DNA from: an uncultured Paracoccaceae bacterium
GTDB lineage: Bacteria > Pseudomonadota > Alphaproteobacteria > Rhodobacterales > Rhodobacteraceae
DNA length: 64,000 bases
NCBI GenBank assembly: GCA_937864535.1
Contig: CALMJS010000020.1
Coordinates: 147,663-211,662, forward strand
Reading direction: 5' to 3'
Notes under the pieces: generated by a model
Databases searched by the model: none
Seen by the model: the letters and a program-made list of their open reading frames with translations, nothing else
Told to the model about the DNA's origin: nothing
Program-made: the position numbers and the translations under genes
Shown here: positions 27,016 to 36,209 of the stretch, piece after piece
Layout of the letters: each line of letters begins with the position of its first letter
Position numbering within the stretch: position 1 is the first letter of the stretch

Positions 27016-27729
27016 ATGACCTCTTCGAACAAACATCCCGACGCACCCTGGCGCAATTTCTATGGCCGTATTCATGGCAAAACCATGAATCAGGCGCAAA
27101 AAGACTACTTGGTCGAGGATCTCGACGCGCTCTCGCCCGGTGCTGTGAGTTGGGACATCAATCCGACCCGACAGCCGTTGGACATGGCCGCCCGGTTCAA
27201 GGGCAAGCCAGTCTGGCTGGAAATCGGCTTTGGCGGCGGTGAACATCTGGTCCACATGGGCGAAACCTACCCCGAGGTGGAGATCATCGGATGCGAGCCG
27301 TTCATGAACGGTGTTGCGATGCTGCTGGGGAAAATCCGCGCCATGCAGACGCAGAACGTCGCGGTACATCCCGGCGATGTGCGCGATGTGTTTGACGTGC
27401 TGCCCGATCATTCGATCAGCAAGGCGTTTCTGAACTATCCCGACCCCTGGCCGAAGAAACGGCACCACCGCCGCCGCTTTGTGACCCAAGATCACCTCGC
27501 GCCGCTGTTTCGCGTGCTCAAGCCGGGGTCGGAATTTCGTGTGGCCACCGATATCCCCGACTATGTGCGCCAAACACTCGAAGAGGTGCCAAAGGCCGGG
27601 TTCGTCTCGACCGCCAAAGGCCCGGAAGATTGGCGAACGCCGTGGTCTGACTGGACCTCGACCCGCTACGAACAAAAAGCGCTGCGCGAGGGCCGGACCC
27701 CGCATTATCTGACATTTATTCGGCCCTAA
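27016..27729 (+). CDS. trmB: tRNA (guanine-N7-)-methyltransferase
   Basis: A 237-residue SAM-dependent methyltransferase. Motif I is LEIGFGGGEHLVHMG, followed by IGCEPFMNGVAMLL and the TrmB hallmark LNYPDPWPKKRHHRRRF. It methylates G46 in the tRNA variable loop. The start at 27,016 is preceded by AAGGGG; an in-frame ATG 27 bases upstream is less likely. The gene directly follows metK, which supplies its cofactor, though the 222-base gap suggests separate transcription or a long spacer. Confidence 0.93.
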   Translation: MTSSNKHPDAPWRNFYGRIHGKTMNQAQKDYLVEDLDALSPGAVSWDINPTRQPLDMAARFKGKPVWLEIGFGGGEHLVHMGETYPEVEIIGCEPFMNGVAMLLGKIRAMQTQNVAVHPGDVRDVFDVLPDHSISKAFLNYPDPWPKKRHHRRRFVTQDHLAPLFRVLKPGSEFRVATDIPDYVRQTLEEVPKAGFVSTAKGPEDWRTPWSDWTSTRYEQKALREGRTPHYLTFIRP

Positions 27730-27737
27730 GAGTTCAA

Positions 27738-27771
27738 ATCCGCCTGAAATATTGAGCGTCATCAGGCGGAT
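27738..27771. terminator. Stem-loop between trmB and a convergent lipoprotein gene
   Basis: ATCCGCCTGA and TCAGGCGGAT form a perfect 10-bp stem around a 14-base loop, placed between the two convergent stop codons. No strong T tract follows. Confidence 0.55.
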
Positions 27772-27801
27772 CGGTTGGGGCTTCTCGGACCCAAAGCGCA
27801 A

Positions 27802-28794
27802 TTAGGGTTTTAGGTCTCTTAGCAATGTGCGGACATCGGTCATCGTGGCATAGAAGATTTGCTGAGAGTTCTGTTTGTCCTGATCGCTCCCAACGAGAGG
27901 GGTGGAAATTCTAGTGACGGTCGGAGCCGAAAAATGACCCTGATTTCGCTGACCGGCAGCGATTTCGGCGAGGGCGTTGAGCGAGGCGGTATTTAGGGTC
28001 GCGGGGGCGCTATTTCCCAATTTTAGTGTGCCGCTATTGGCCGCGAGAACTGCAGCTGCACTCCGCGACGCTACATATTTCAGGGTCTTTGCGCCATAGG
28101 TCAGCGTTGCAATTTTGGTACTGCCTGGCAAGTCAGCCCAATCAGTGGCGGCAGAGGCCGGGTCAATCATCAGTTGGGTGACGGTCAATCCGCCAACGAT
28201 GACATAGCCACTGGTTTCGCCAGCAATGTTTGCATTCGCACGTGGCGTTGTTGTTCCGGCGCCAATTGTGCCGGAGAGGCCCGCGCGGCCGTTTCCGCTC
28301 CATTGAAAAACAAAAATGTTATTCTCTGCCGCGAATTCTTGAATGTCCGCTGTCGCCGCGTCCACTTCTTTGCTCAGCTTTTCGGTATATTGGGCCCGAA
28401 CATCATCGGCCATGGTCGTAGTATCGACCAGAGCCTCTGCGGTGATCAGGTCAAGTCGTTCGAGTTTTTCTTGGAATTCATTAATGTCATTTAAAGTGGC
28501 TTCGTATTTATACTCGGTGACCAATGCGTAGGTTTCGCCTGTGGTCGATAGGCAAATGATAGACGTCGCCGGGCGTTGGCTGCTGGCTAGGCAGGGCGTC
28601 CCAACCGCAGGCACCGGCAGCAGGCCGTTTACAGCCAAAAAGCGCGATTGTAGGGGGTATCTGAGGTTGACCGGTTGCCGATAAATTCCGTCGTTGCTGG
28701 TCTGGATTGTCAGCCCGTCCAACGATGATGTGCCGGTCGGCAGGCAGCCAGCGAGGGCGACAGGCAGTAAAGATATCAGATATTTGATACGCAT
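27802..28794 (-). CDS. Hypothetical lipoprotein
   Basis: A 330-residue protein with a short signal peptide and lipobox LAGC (VALAGCLPTG), so it is probably anchored in the outer membrane. The middle has a helical stretch (LNDINEFQEKLERLDLITAE) and the rest is Ala/Thr-rich without recognised motifs. AGGTG precedes the chosen ATG; the longer frame to 28,905 adds a non-signal-like extension. The flanks are AT-rich compared with neighbouring genes, hinting at later acquisition. I do not recognise the family. Confidence 0.6.
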   Translation of the reverse strand: MRIKYLISLLPVALAGCLPTGTSSLDGLTIQTSNDGIYRQPVNLRYPLQSRFLAVNGLLPVPAVGTPCLASSQRPATSIICLSTTGETYALVTEYKYEATLNDINEFQEKLERLDLITAEALVDTTTMADDVRAQYTEKLSKEVDAATADIQEFAAENNIFVFQWSGNGRAGLSGTIGAGTTTPRANANIAGETSGYVIVGGLTVTQLMIDPASAATDWADLPGSTKIATLTYGAKTLKYVASRSAAAVLAANSGTLKLGNSAPATLNTASLNALAEIAAGQRNQGHFSAPTVTRISTPLVGSDQDKQNSQQIFYATMTDVRTLLRDLKP

Positions 28795-29038
28795 TTTTGC
28801 ACCTAAAGCTAGAAGATATAGAATGATGGTGCGCCAAAAGTAGTATGAGTCAACTAGAATTGTATATACATAGCGCTTTGGTCTGGAATTCCAGTATTTT
28901 CGCACAGATATTGCCCCAGTCTGCCTCGGCAGGGATACCGCTGCAGTGCGGGAGAACTCTCAGGGGTAAGTTTTCGAACCTGATGGACGCTAACACCAGC
29001 CTGCGCTAAGACGCTGCGGAAGATTCAGGAGGTTTCCC

Positions 29039-30388
29039 ATGTCCGGCCACGGCAATCCCATTCCGATGACATCCCGCAAGTGCGGCCCGCTCAAGGGCGT
29101 GGCGAATGTGCCGGGGGACAAGTCGATCTCGCACCGGTCGCTGATCCTTGGCGCGCTGTCGGTCGGCAAGACCGAGATCACCGGCCTGCTGCTAGGCGAG
29201 GACGTGCTGGATACCGCCAAGGCGATGCGTGCCTTTGGTGCCACCGTCATTGACCACGGCGAAGGCCATTGGACCGTTGAGGGTGTCGGCGTCGGCGGGT
29301 TCAAAGAGCCGGAAAACGTCATCGACTGCGGCAACTCGGGCACCGGTGTGCGCCTGATCATGGGCTGTATGGCGACTTCGCCGATTTCGGCGACGTTTAC
29401 CGGTGACGCCTCGCTGCGGTCGCGTCCGATGGGCCGTGTGACCGACCCGCTGGCTCTGTTCGGGGCGAAATCCTATGGCCGTCAGGGTGGCCGCCTGCCG
29501 CTGACCATCGTCGGTGCCGCGAATCCGGTTCCGGTGACCTACAAGACGCCGGTTCCCTCGGCGCAGGTGAAATCGGCTGTGCTGCTGGCCGGTCTAAATG
29601 CACCGGGCAAGACCGTCGTGATCGAAAAAGAGGCCACCCGCGACCACACCGAACGGATGCTCGTCGGTTTCGGTGCCGAACTGACGGTTGAGGAAACCGC
29701 AGAAGGCCGCGTCATCACCTTGACTGGCCAGCCCGAGCTGAAGGCCCAGACCATTGTCGTGCCGCGCGATCCGTCGTCGGCTGCGTTCCCTGTGTGCGCC
29801 GCGATCATCACCGAAGGGTCGGACGTGCTGGTGCCGAATATCGGCCTGAACGACACCCGCGCTGGCCTGTTCACCACGCTGCGCGAGATGGGCGCTGACC
29901 TGACCTATGAAAACATGCGCGAAGAGGGCGGCGAACCCGTTGCCGACCTGCGTGCGAAATACAGCCCGAACCTCAAGGGGATCGAGGTTCCGCCCGCCCG
30001 CGCCGCGTCGATGATTGACGAATATCCGGTGCTGTCGGTTGTCGCGGCCTTTGCAGAGGGCGAGACTGTGATGAAGGGCGTCAAGGAACTGCGCGTTAAG
30101 GAATCCGACCGGATCGACGCGATGGCCAAGGGCCTGCGCGCTGCGGGCGTCGAGGTCGACGAGGGCGATGACTGGTGGATCGTCAACGGCCGCGGCTTTG
30201 GCAACGTACCCGGCGGTGCAACCGTCGAATCGCGTCTGGACCACCGTATTGCCATGTCGTTCATGGTGATGGGCATGGCCACCAACAATCCGATGAAGGT
30301 CGATGACGGCTCGCCCATCGCGACATCCTTCCCGATTTTCGAGCCGCTGATGGCCGAACTGGGTGCCGCTATCGAGCGTGACCTCTGA
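29039..30388 (+). CDS. aroA: 3-phosphoshikimate 1-carboxyvinyltransferase (EPSP synthase, class II-like)
   Basis: A 449-residue EPSP synthase. Landmarks are [30 protein letters not shown], the RPMGRV motif, [22 protein letters not shown] and NDTRAGLF. The GDKSI, SAQVK, RDHTE and N-x-T-R sequences are those used to define the class II (CP4-like) enzymes. It condenses shikimate-3-phosphate with phosphoenolpyruvate in aromatic amino acid synthesis. Its stop codon overlaps the start of a 38-residue membrane ORF, and cmk follows. Confidence 0.96.
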   Translation: MSGHGNPIPMTSRKCGPLKGVANVPGDKSISHRSLILGALSVGKTEITGLLLGEDVLDTAKAMRAFGATVIDHGEGHWTVEGVGVGGFKEPENVIDCGNSGTGVRLIMGCMATSPISATFTGDASLRSRPMGRVTDPLALFGAKSYGRQGGRLPLTIVGAANPVPVTYKTPVPSAQVKSAVLLAGLNAPGKTVVIEKEATRDHTERMLVGFGAELTVEETAEGRVITLTGQPELKAQTIVVPRDPSSAAFPVCAAIITEGSDVLVPNIGLNDTRAGLFTTLREMGADLTYENMREEGGEPVADLRAKYSPNLKGIEVPPARAASMIDEYPVLSVVAAFAEGETVMKGVKELRVKESDRIDAMAKGLRAAGVEVDEGDDWWIVNGRGFGNVPGGATVESRLDHRIAMSFMVMGMATNNPMKVDDGSPIATSFPIFEPLMAELGAAIERDL

Positions 30389-30504
30389 TGACCGATAAAC
30401 CCCGTCGCAACTGGCGCACGATCATTGTGACGGGGGTCCTCATCGCCTTTGGGGCGATGCGGCTCTTTGAAGTTTGGGTTCAGGGCGGTGCCCGCTTACC
30501 ATAG
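30388..30504 (+). CDS. 38-residue single-helix membrane peptide between aroA and cmk
   Basis: This small ORF starts within the aroA stop codon (TGATG) and encodes a basic N-terminus ([10 protein letters not shown]), one hydrophobic helix ([20 protein letters not shown]) and a short tail. The overlap and the cmk start 10 bases after its stop suggest it is translated as part of aroA-orf-cmk. No family is recognised. It could be a genuine small membrane protein or serve only to couple translation. Confidence 0.5.
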   Translation: MTDKPRRNWRTIIVTGVLIAFGAMRLFEVWVQGGARLP

Positions 30505-30514
30505 GAGAAGGCCG

Positions 30515-31108
30515 ATGAGATTCACCGTAGCAATTGATGGCCCCGCCGCCGCAGGCAAGGGGACGATTTCCAAGGCTGTAGCGAAGGAATTCGGCTTTGC
30601 CCATCTGGACACCGGCGCGCTCTATCGTGCGGTCGGGGTCAAGGCGGCAAGCGGTATGGACCCCGTCGAGGCCGCGCAGACCCTCACCCCTGCCGATACC
30701 GTGGGCGAGGCGCTGCGCACGCTCGAGGCTGGGCAGGCCGCGTCCAAGGTTGCCGTGATCCCCGAGGTGCGTGCGGCATTGCTGGAGTTCCAGCGCCGGT
30801 TTGCGGACCAAGAGGGCGGGGCTGTTCTGGACGGGCGCGACATCGGTACGGTGATCTGCCCGAATGCAGATGTGAAACTGTTCGTGACCGCCAGTGCCGA
30901 GGTCCGCGCCCATCGTCGCTGGCTCGAACTTGGCGGGGACGAGGCCGAGGTTCTGGCGCAGGTCAAAGAGCGTGACGACCGCGACATGAACCGCGCGGAT
31001 GCACCGCTCAGACCGGCCGTTGATGCGATCCTGATTGATACCAGCGATCTGTCGATCGACGCGGCGGTCGCGCTGGCCACCGCCGCAATTCGCGCAAAAC
31101 TAGCGTAG
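30515..31108 (+). CDS. cmk: Cytidylate kinase
   Basis: A 197-residue P-loop kinase with Walker [14 protein letters not shown], the CMP-binding region [28 protein letters not shown] and the lid [14 protein letters not shown]. It phosphorylates CMP and dCMP to the diphosphates. The ATG at 30,515 has AGGAGAAGG upstream. The protein is somewhat shorter than E. coli Cmk (about 227), as is usual in this group. In many proteobacteria rpsA comes next; here three other genes intervene. Confidence 0.94.
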   Translation: MRFTVAIDGPAAAGKGTISKAVAKEFGFAHLDTGALYRAVGVKAASGMDPVEAAQTLTPADTVGEALRTLEAGQAASKVAVIPEVRAALLEFQRRFADQEGGAVLDGRDIGTVICPNADVKLFVTASAEVRAHRRWLELGGDEAEVLAQVKERDDRDMNRADAPLRPAVDAILIDTSDLSIDAAVALATAAIRAKLA

Positions 31109-31486
31109 CGGCAGGATCGCACGCAGGCGGGGGCAGCGGAACCAGACGCCGCCCCAAGCGAACAGACCCATGTAGACCCCGAATAAAGTGTGCGAAAACA
31201 GTGGGCTACCGGCCTGCATTTGTGTCGCGATCGCCCCGCCAAAGACCGCAGTCAGCAGGACCGCGCCAAGGATCATGGTCGGCGGGTAGAGATAGATCAG
31301 GGTACAGATCAGTTCGATCAGCCCGATCAGCATCAGCGGGCTGTTGTCCCAGCCGAGCGCGACCATCGTGTCCTGAGCGACCGACATTCCGGTTAACTTG
31401 GGCAGGACCGACGCCCCGATCATGAACGCGCCCAACGTGCCGGAGAGGGCCCAGCCGATGGTTTTCAGAGTTTTGGTTTGCTGCAT
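31100..31486 (-). CDS. DoxX-like family membrane protein
   Basis: A 128-residue four-helix membrane protein with the DoxX-like pattern: [11 protein letters not shown] after helix 1, [31 protein letters not shown] in helices 2-3 and a final helix before [12 protein letters not shown]. Its stop overlaps the convergent cmk stop by 9 bases. Family members are often linked to redox or organic-hydroperoxide stress. The HxlR regulator and nitroreductase next to it suggest a small electrophile-response group, but this is inference. Confidence 0.75.
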   Translation of the reverse strand: MQQTKTLKTIGWALSGTLGAFMIGASVLPKLTGMSVAQDTMVALGWDNSPLMLIGLIELICTLIYLYPPTMILGAVLLTAVFGGAIATQMQAGSPLFSHTLFGVYMGLFAWGGVWFRCPRLRAILPLR

Positions 31487-31543
31487 GGTGTCCCCGTTTC
31501 CTGATGGCGGCATCATTCATGACACGGGCAAGTGTGCAAGCCG

Positions 31544-31915
31544 TTACTGACTGACCTCGCGTTGGTCATAGGCCAATCGCGCCGCGTCTATTTCCGCGAG
31601 ATGCGCAATGCCCCATTCGCCCAGTTTGCGCACGGCCTGCGCAAAGGATCGGCCCAGGTCGGTCATCTCGTATTCGACAGTCGGCGGCACGGTGGCAAAG
31701 GCGGTGCGCGTGATCAATCCGTCGCGTTCCAGTTCGCGCAGCGTGAGCGACAGCATCCGCTGGGAAATCCCCAAATGCCGCTTGAGTTCGTTAAACCGCA
31801 TCACGCCGCGGCCATTCAGGGCGATCATGATCAAGAGGCTCCACTTGTCCCCGATCCGCGACAGCACACCATTGATTTTTTCACATGTGGCGGGGCTATG
31901 GCCGATGTCTTTCAT
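31544..31915 (-). CDS. HxlR family transcriptional regulator
   Basis: A 123-residue winged-helix regulator. It opens with MKDIGHSPATCEKINGVLSR and then IGDKWSLLIMIAL, the hallmark of HxlR proteins, with a conserved Cys near the N-terminus (Cys11). The recognition helix is in HLGISQRMLSLTLRELERDGL. Single-cysteine HxlR proteins (YodB, HypR) sense quinones or other electrophiles through that residue. It is divergent from a nitroreductase gene with repeated sites between them. AAGGAA precedes the start. Confidence 0.9.
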   Translation of the reverse strand: MKDIGHSPATCEKINGVLSRIGDKWSLLIMIALNGRGVMRFNELKRHLGISQRMLSLTLRELERDGLITRTAFATVPPTVEYEMTDLGRSFAQAVRKLGEWGIAHLAEIDAARLAYDQREVSQ

Positions 31916-31931
31916 GGGGTGGTTCCTTTTT

Positions 31932-31998
31932 GAATACCGGGTATCAAACATGTGCCTTCTTGCATGCTTGATGCGGTAATAAATATATACCCGGTTAC
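31932..31998. promoter_or_regulatory. Probable HxlR operators between the regulator and nitroreductase genes
   Basis: The 117-base divergent intergenic region contains GAATACCGGGTATC (31,932-31,945), a near-perfect palindrome, and ATACCCGGTTAC (31,987-31,998), which repeats one arm in the other orientation. They lie 17 bases from the regulator start and 35 bases from the nitroreductase start, suitable for autorepression and repression of the target. Confidence 0.6.
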
Positions 31999-32032
31999 AA
32001 AAGAATACCATACTCCTGAGAGAAGGCCTTAC

Positions 32033-32668
32033 ATGTTCTACGAAAAACTCGAATGGCGTTATGCAACCAAAGCGATGGACGCCACCCGTACTGTCCCCGG
32101 CGAAAAGATCGAGCGCATCATCGAAGCCGCCCGCAAGGCCCCGACCTCGTCGGGTCTGCAACCGTTCCAGATGCTGTTGGTCACCAATCCCGACGTTCGG
32201 GCGAAACTCTCCGCCGCGGCCTTTGGGCAAAAGCAAATCACCGACGGCACCGCAGTTCTGGTGTTTGCCGCATGGGATAATTACACCGAGGCCCGGATCG
32301 ACGGGGTTGTCGATCTTCACGCCAGCATCCGCGGTGAACAGGTCCGCGAAGGGCTGAACGGCTATTACACCGGCCTCAAGAATTTGTACTTGCCGCGGTC
32401 GGAACAGACCAATTTTGAACACGCCGCCCGTCAGGCCTATATCGCCATGGGCTTTGCCCTGATGGCGGCCGCCCAGGAAGAGGTCGATGTGACCCCGATG
32501 GAAGGCTTCAATCCTGCCGAGTTCGACGAGATCCTGGGTCTCAAAGAACAAGGTCTGAAATCGGTCGTGACGCTGGCCATCGGTTATCGCGATACTGCCA
32601 ATGATTGGCTCGCGCCGATGAAAAAGGTCCGTCGGTCCCGCGACCAGATCGTGACCGAGGTCAAGTAA
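32033..32668 (+). CDS. Nitroreductase (NfsB-type, FMN-dependent oxidoreductase)
   Basis: A 211-residue nitroreductase. The FMN site begins EKLEWRYATKAMDATR; AARKAPTSSGLQPFQMLLV is the second flavin segment and the C-terminal part has VTLAIGYRDTANDW. Enzymes of this family reduce quinones and nitroaromatics with NAD(P)H. Divergent HxlR regulators commonly control such genes, and palindromic sites lie between the two. GAGAAGGCC precedes the ATG. The pair separates cmk from rpsA. Confidence 0.9.
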   Translation: MFYEKLEWRYATKAMDATRTVPGEKIERIIEAARKAPTSSGLQPFQMLLVTNPDVRAKLSAAAFGQKQITDGTAVLVFAAWDNYTEARIDGVVDLHASIRGEQVREGLNGYYTGLKNLYLPRSEQTNFEHAARQAYIAMGFALMAAAQEEVDVTPMEGFNPAEFDEILGLKEQGLKSVVTLAIGYRDTANDWLAPMKKVRRSRDQIVTEVK

Positions 32669-32883
32669 AGTCCGGCGGGAAACCCCCTTTGGACTTGCAT
32701 TTCGGGGCGGTCTGGTCTATTGGCCGCCCTGTCAGAAGCGGGGGAAAACACCTGTAGGCGCAGTATAGGGCAGGGTCGGACACTCCGGCCCTCTTTGTTT
32801 TGCGGTTCTGGCACCAACGACTCAAGACCGGCGGAACCAACCGCCTGGCCCGAAAAAAACGTTAGAAAAGGATATAGACGCCC

Positions 32884-34563
32884 ATGTGCGCTAAGAACGC
32901 TATGGAGGAATTCGAAGCCCTCCTGCAAGAAAGCTTCGAAATTGACACCCCCGAAGAGGGTTCGGTTGTCAAAGGTAAGGTCATCGCCATCGAGGCCGGC
33001 CAAGCCATCATCGACGTCGGCTACAAAATGGAAGGCCGCGTTGATCTGAAAGAATTCGCAAACCCCGGTGAAGCTCCCTCGATCGCTGTTGGCGACGAGG
33101 TCGAAGTGTTCCTGCGTGCCGCAGAGAACGCCCGTGGCGAAGCTGTCATTTCCCGCGAAATGGCCCGCCGCGAAGAAGCCTGGGATCGTCTGGAAAAGGC
33201 CTATGCCGCAGAAGAGCGCGTCGAAGGCGCAATCTTTGGTCGCGTCAAGGGTGGCTTTACCGTCGATCTGGGCGGCGCTGTTGCGTTCCTGCCGGGCTCG
33301 CAGGTTGACGTTCGTCCGGTGCGTGATGCTGGCCCGCTGATGGGTCTCAAGCAGCCGTTCCAAATCCTCAAGATGGACCGTCGTCGTGGCAACATCGTTG
33401 TGTCGCGTCGCGCAATCCTCGAAGAATCGCGTGCAGAACAGCGCGCCGAAGTCATCGGCAACCTGGCAGAAGGCCAGAACGTCGAAGGCGTAGTCAAGAA
33501 CATCACCGAATACGGTGCGTTCGTTGATCTGGGCGGCGTTGACGGTCTGCTGCACGTCACCGACATGGCATGGCGCCGCGTCAACCACCCGTCCGAGATC
33601 CTGTCGATCGGTGAAACCATCAAGGTTCAGGTCATCAAGATCAACAAAGACACCCACCGTATCAGCCTGGGCATGAAGCAGCTCCAGGACGATCCGTGGG
33701 ATTCGGTGGAACGCAAGTACACCTTGGAATCGGTTCACCAGGGCCGCGTGACCAACATCACCGACTACGGCGCATTCGTCGAGCTGGAGCCGGGCGTCGA
33801 AGGTCTGGTCCACGTTTCGGAAATGTCCTGGACCAAGAAGAACGTGCACCCCGGCAAGATCGTTTCGACCTCGCAAGAAGTCGAAGTCATGGTTCTCGAA
33901 ATCGACTCGACCAAGCGTCGCGTTTCGCTCGGCCTCAAGCAGACCCAGCGCAACCCGTGGGAAGTCTTTGCTGAGACCCACCCGGAAGGCACCCCGGTCG
34001 AAGGCGAAGTCAAGAACATCACCGAATTCGGTCTGTTCATCGGTCTTCAGGGCGACATCGACGGCATGGTTCACCTGTCCGACCTGTCGTGGGAAGAGCG
34101 TGGCGAAGACGCCATCCAGAACTACCGCAAGGGCGACATGGTCAAGGCCGTTGTCACCGAGGTCGACGTTGAGAAAGAGCGTATCTCGCTCTCGATCAAG
34201 AACCTCGCTGGCGATCCGTTTGCCGAAGCTATCGGCGGCGTGAAGCGTGGCTCGGTTATCACCGTGAACGTCACTGCCATCGAAGAAGGCGGCATCGAGG
34301 TCGAATACGAAGGCATGAAGTCGTTCATCCGTCGTTCGGACCTGTCGCGTGACCGCGCTGAACAGCGCCCCGAGCGTTTCGGCGTGGGTGACAAGGTCGA
34401 CGTTCGCGTCACCAACGTCGACGCCAAGAGCCGCCGTCTGGGCCTGTCGATCAAAGCTCGCGAAATCGCCGAAGAAAAAGAAGCGATCGACCAGTACGGT
34501 TCGTCCGATTCGGGCGCGTCGCTGGGCGACATCCTGGGCGCTGCTCTCAAGGGCGGCAACTAA
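32884..34563 (+). CDS. rpsA: 30S ribosomal protein S1
   Basis: A 559-residue protein with six S1 (OB-fold) repeats. Typical repeat phrases are GSVVKGKVIAIEAGQAIID, VVKNITEYGAFVDLGGVDGL, VTNITDYGAFVELEPGVEGL and VKNITEFGLFIGLQGDIDGM. S1 brings mRNA to the 30S subunit and is essential in most proteobacteria. A 215-base leader separates it from the nitroreductase gene; I see GC-rich stem-loops there that might bind S1 itself, but no defined motif. Its own terminator follows. Confidence 0.97.
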   Translation: MCAKNAMEEFEALLQESFEIDTPEEGSVVKGKVIAIEAGQAIIDVGYKMEGRVDLKEFANPGEAPSIAVGDEVEVFLRAAENARGEAVISREMARREEAWDRLEKAYAAEERVEGAIFGRVKGGFTVDLGGAVAFLPGSQVDVRPVRDAGPLMGLKQPFQILKMDRRRGNIVVSRRAILEESRAEQRAEVIGNLAEGQNVEGVVKNITEYGAFVDLGGVDGLLHVTDMAWRRVNHPSEILSIGETIKVQVIKINKDTHRISLGMKQLQDDPWDSVERKYTLESVHQGRVTNITDYGAFVELEPGVEGLVHVSEMSWTKKNVHPGKIVSTSQEVEVMVLEIDSTKRRVSLGLKQTQRNPWEVFAETHPEGTPVEGEVKNITEFGLFIGLQGDIDGMVHLSDLSWEERGEDAIQNYRKGDMVKAVVTEVDVEKERISLSIKNLAGDPFAEAIGGVKRGSVITVNVTAIEEGGIEVEYEGMKSFIRRSDLSRDRAEQRPERFGVGDKVDVRVTNVDAKSRRLGLSIKAREIAEEKEAIDQYGSSDSGASLGDILGAALKGGN

Positions 34564-34590
34564 GCCTGGGTGCCAATTGGCGCTATCTGG

Positions 34591-34620
34591 AAACCCCGCC
34601 TTTGGGCGGGGTTTTCTTTT
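34591..34620 (+). terminator. Rho-independent terminator of rpsA
   Basis: AAACCCCGCC-TTTG-GGCGGGGTTTTC with TTTTT following: a strong stem of about 10 bp, 28 bases past the rpsA stop. Confidence 0.92.
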
Positions 34621-34685
34621 TGGGGTAGGGGGAATTCGATCTCGTGTTAAAGTAGAGCACATTTTTTACAAATACGGGTGCTCGC

Positions 34686-35336
34686 ATGACGCCGCGCGAT
34701 CTTTTCTTCGCATTGTTTGCCGTGATGGGTTTGACCACCTCGGTGCAGGCAACCACGATTACCCTGACCGAGGCGGACTTTGATGTCGGGTCCTATACTA
34801 TTGCAGCGACCTCTGGCGGCGCAGGCGGACAAACTGTGTCCAGTACCACATCGGGCAACCCCGACGGTGCGCTGAGCGTGCTGACGAATTTCCATTCGGC
34901 CGTTTCCACGATCACCCTCTTTACCGATATGGTGGTGGACCTGTCGCAGGGCAGCATCCTCAGCCTCGATTGGCAGGTCGATTTCAATCCGCTCAATGCC
35001 TATGGGCAAGGTCAGGGATTTGGGTTGGTCGTGGCCCAGAACGGGCAGTATTTCCAGATCACGGATGTCACCTGGACCGTCGGTGGCTGGCACACCAAGG
35101 TGCTGACGGGGCTGACGGCTGCCAATTTCGGTGGCACGCTGGATCTCTCGCAGGGGGCGGGCCCGGTTCAGTTCGGACTGGTGACGGGGAATAGCAGTGG
35201 CAGCGGTATCCATGTTCTCTACGACAACTTTCAGCTGACACTCGAGACGACCCTGCCCGCGGTTCCGATTCCGGCAGGGCTGCCGCTGATGGCCGGGGCG
35301 TTGGGGCTATTCGGCATCATGGCGCGGCGCCGTTAG
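34686..35336 (+). CDS. VPLPA-CTERM-type sorting-domain protein (second XrtD substrate)
   Basis: A 216-residue secreted protein: signal peptide ending near TSVQA, a beta-rich middle (NPDGALSVLTNFHSAVSTIT, LSLDWQVDFNP), and the C-terminal tail AVPIPAGLPLMAGALG, hydrophobic residues, ARRR. The tail is the VPLPA-CTERM tripartite signal with Ile in place of Leu. The middle recalls choice-of-anchor modules of PEP-CTERM proteins. It is inserted between rpsA and ihfB, genes otherwise adjacent in relatives. The sorting enzyme would be XrtD at 3,369, 31 kb away. Confidence 0.85.
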   Translation: MTPRDLFFALFAVMGLTTSVQATTITLTEADFDVGSYTIAATSGGAGGQTVSSTTSGNPDGALSVLTNFHSAVSTITLFTDMVVDLSQGSILSLDWQVDFNPLNAYGQGQGFGLVVAQNGQYFQITDVTWTVGGWHTKVLTGLTAANFGGTLDLSQGAGPVQFGLVTGNSSGSGIHVLYDNFQLTLETTLPAVPIPAGLPLMAGALGLFGIMARRR

Positions 35337-35540
35337 GACCAGGCTTCGATTCGCTGCAATGCGGCAGGGCGCATGTGCGCGATCTGACTATTTAACGGGA
35401 CATTTGCCGGGGGGCGTTCCTAGCCAAATCGCTGCATTTTCAGGATTTTTACCCTTTGGACAGGGTTTCCATTTGGCGAAGCTGAAAAAGGTGTCGTAGG
35501 ATATCGTAACGCGCCAAGACGTATCTGGGGATGTGTGAAG

Positions 35541-35843
35541 ATGATCAGATCAGAATTGATTCAGAAGATTGCCGACGAAAACCCGCATTTGTATCAGCGT
35601 GACGTTGAGAAAATCGTTAACACCGTTTTCGAGACGATTACCGACGCTATGGCCGATGGTCACCGCGTCGAACTGCGCGGTTTCGGCGCATTCTCTGTCA
35701 AAGAGCGCGATGCCAGAATGGGCCGTAACCCGCGCACGGGTGACCCGGTAGACGTTGACTCCAAGCATGTGCCGTTCTTTAAGACGGGCAAACTGCTTCG
35801 GGATCGTTTGAACGGGTTCGAAGGTCCTGACGACGACGAATAA
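35541..35843 (+). CDS. ihfB: Integration host factor subunit beta
   Basis: A 100-residue HU/IHF-fold protein. The DNA-bending arm reads [23 protein letters not shown], with the tip proline after RNPRTGD, and the N-terminus [17 protein letters not shown] is typical of the beta subunit. IHF bends DNA at specific sites in replication, recombination and promoters; it needs the alpha subunit encoded elsewhere. A GTG six bases upstream is also in frame. It begins the ihfB-lapA-trpF run with short spacings. Confidence 0.95.
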   Translation: MIRSELIQKIADENPHLYQRDVEKIVNTVFETITDAMADGHRVELRGFGAFSVKERDARMGRNPRTGDPVDVDSKHVPFFKTGKLLRDRLNGFEGPDDDE

Positions 35844-35852
35844 GAGAGACTC

Positions 35853-36209
35853 ATGAAAACACTTCGCTACGCCTTTTGGGGCATCGTTGCCCTGTTGCTG
35901 GTATTGGTCGGGCTAGCGAACCGTGATCTGGTCACTCTGCGCGCGATGCCGCAGGCGATGGCGGATTTGATCGGCGTACCTGCCGACATCCAGTTGCCGT
36001 TGTTCGTGCCGATTTTTGCCGGAGTGGGCGTTGGGCTCTTGGTCGGGTTCCTATGGGAATGGCTGCGTGAACATCGGTTCCGCAAGGAGGCCAAGGTTCA
36101 GGGCCGCGAAGTGAACCGTCTGCAGCGCGAGTTGAGCGTGCTGCGGGATGCGGATGGCGACGGCAAGGATGATGTGCTGCAACTGATCGAACGGTCGAGC
36201 CTGCGCTGA
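35853..36209 (+). CDS. LapA-domain (DUF1049) membrane protein
   Basis: A 118-residue protein with two membrane helices ([18 protein letters not shown] and [20 protein letters not shown]) and a basic, coiled-coil cytoplasmic tail ([14 protein letters not shown]). The NRDLVTL link between helices matches LapA/YciS proteins, which take part in lipopolysaccharide assembly. It starts 10 bases after ihfB and overlaps trpF by one base, so the three are translated from one message. Confidence 0.85.
   Translation: MKTLRYAFWGIVALLLVLVGLANRDLVTLRAMPQAMADLIGVPADIQLPLFVPIFAGVGVGLLVGFLWEWLREHRFRKEAKVQGREVNRLQRELSVLRDADGDGKDDVLQLIERSSLR

Noticed and set aside
32584..34662. A 692-codon open frame on the minus strand across rpsA
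   Set aside because: It is the antisense shadow of the six S1 repeats, with low-complexity Phe/Asp/His composition and no motifs.
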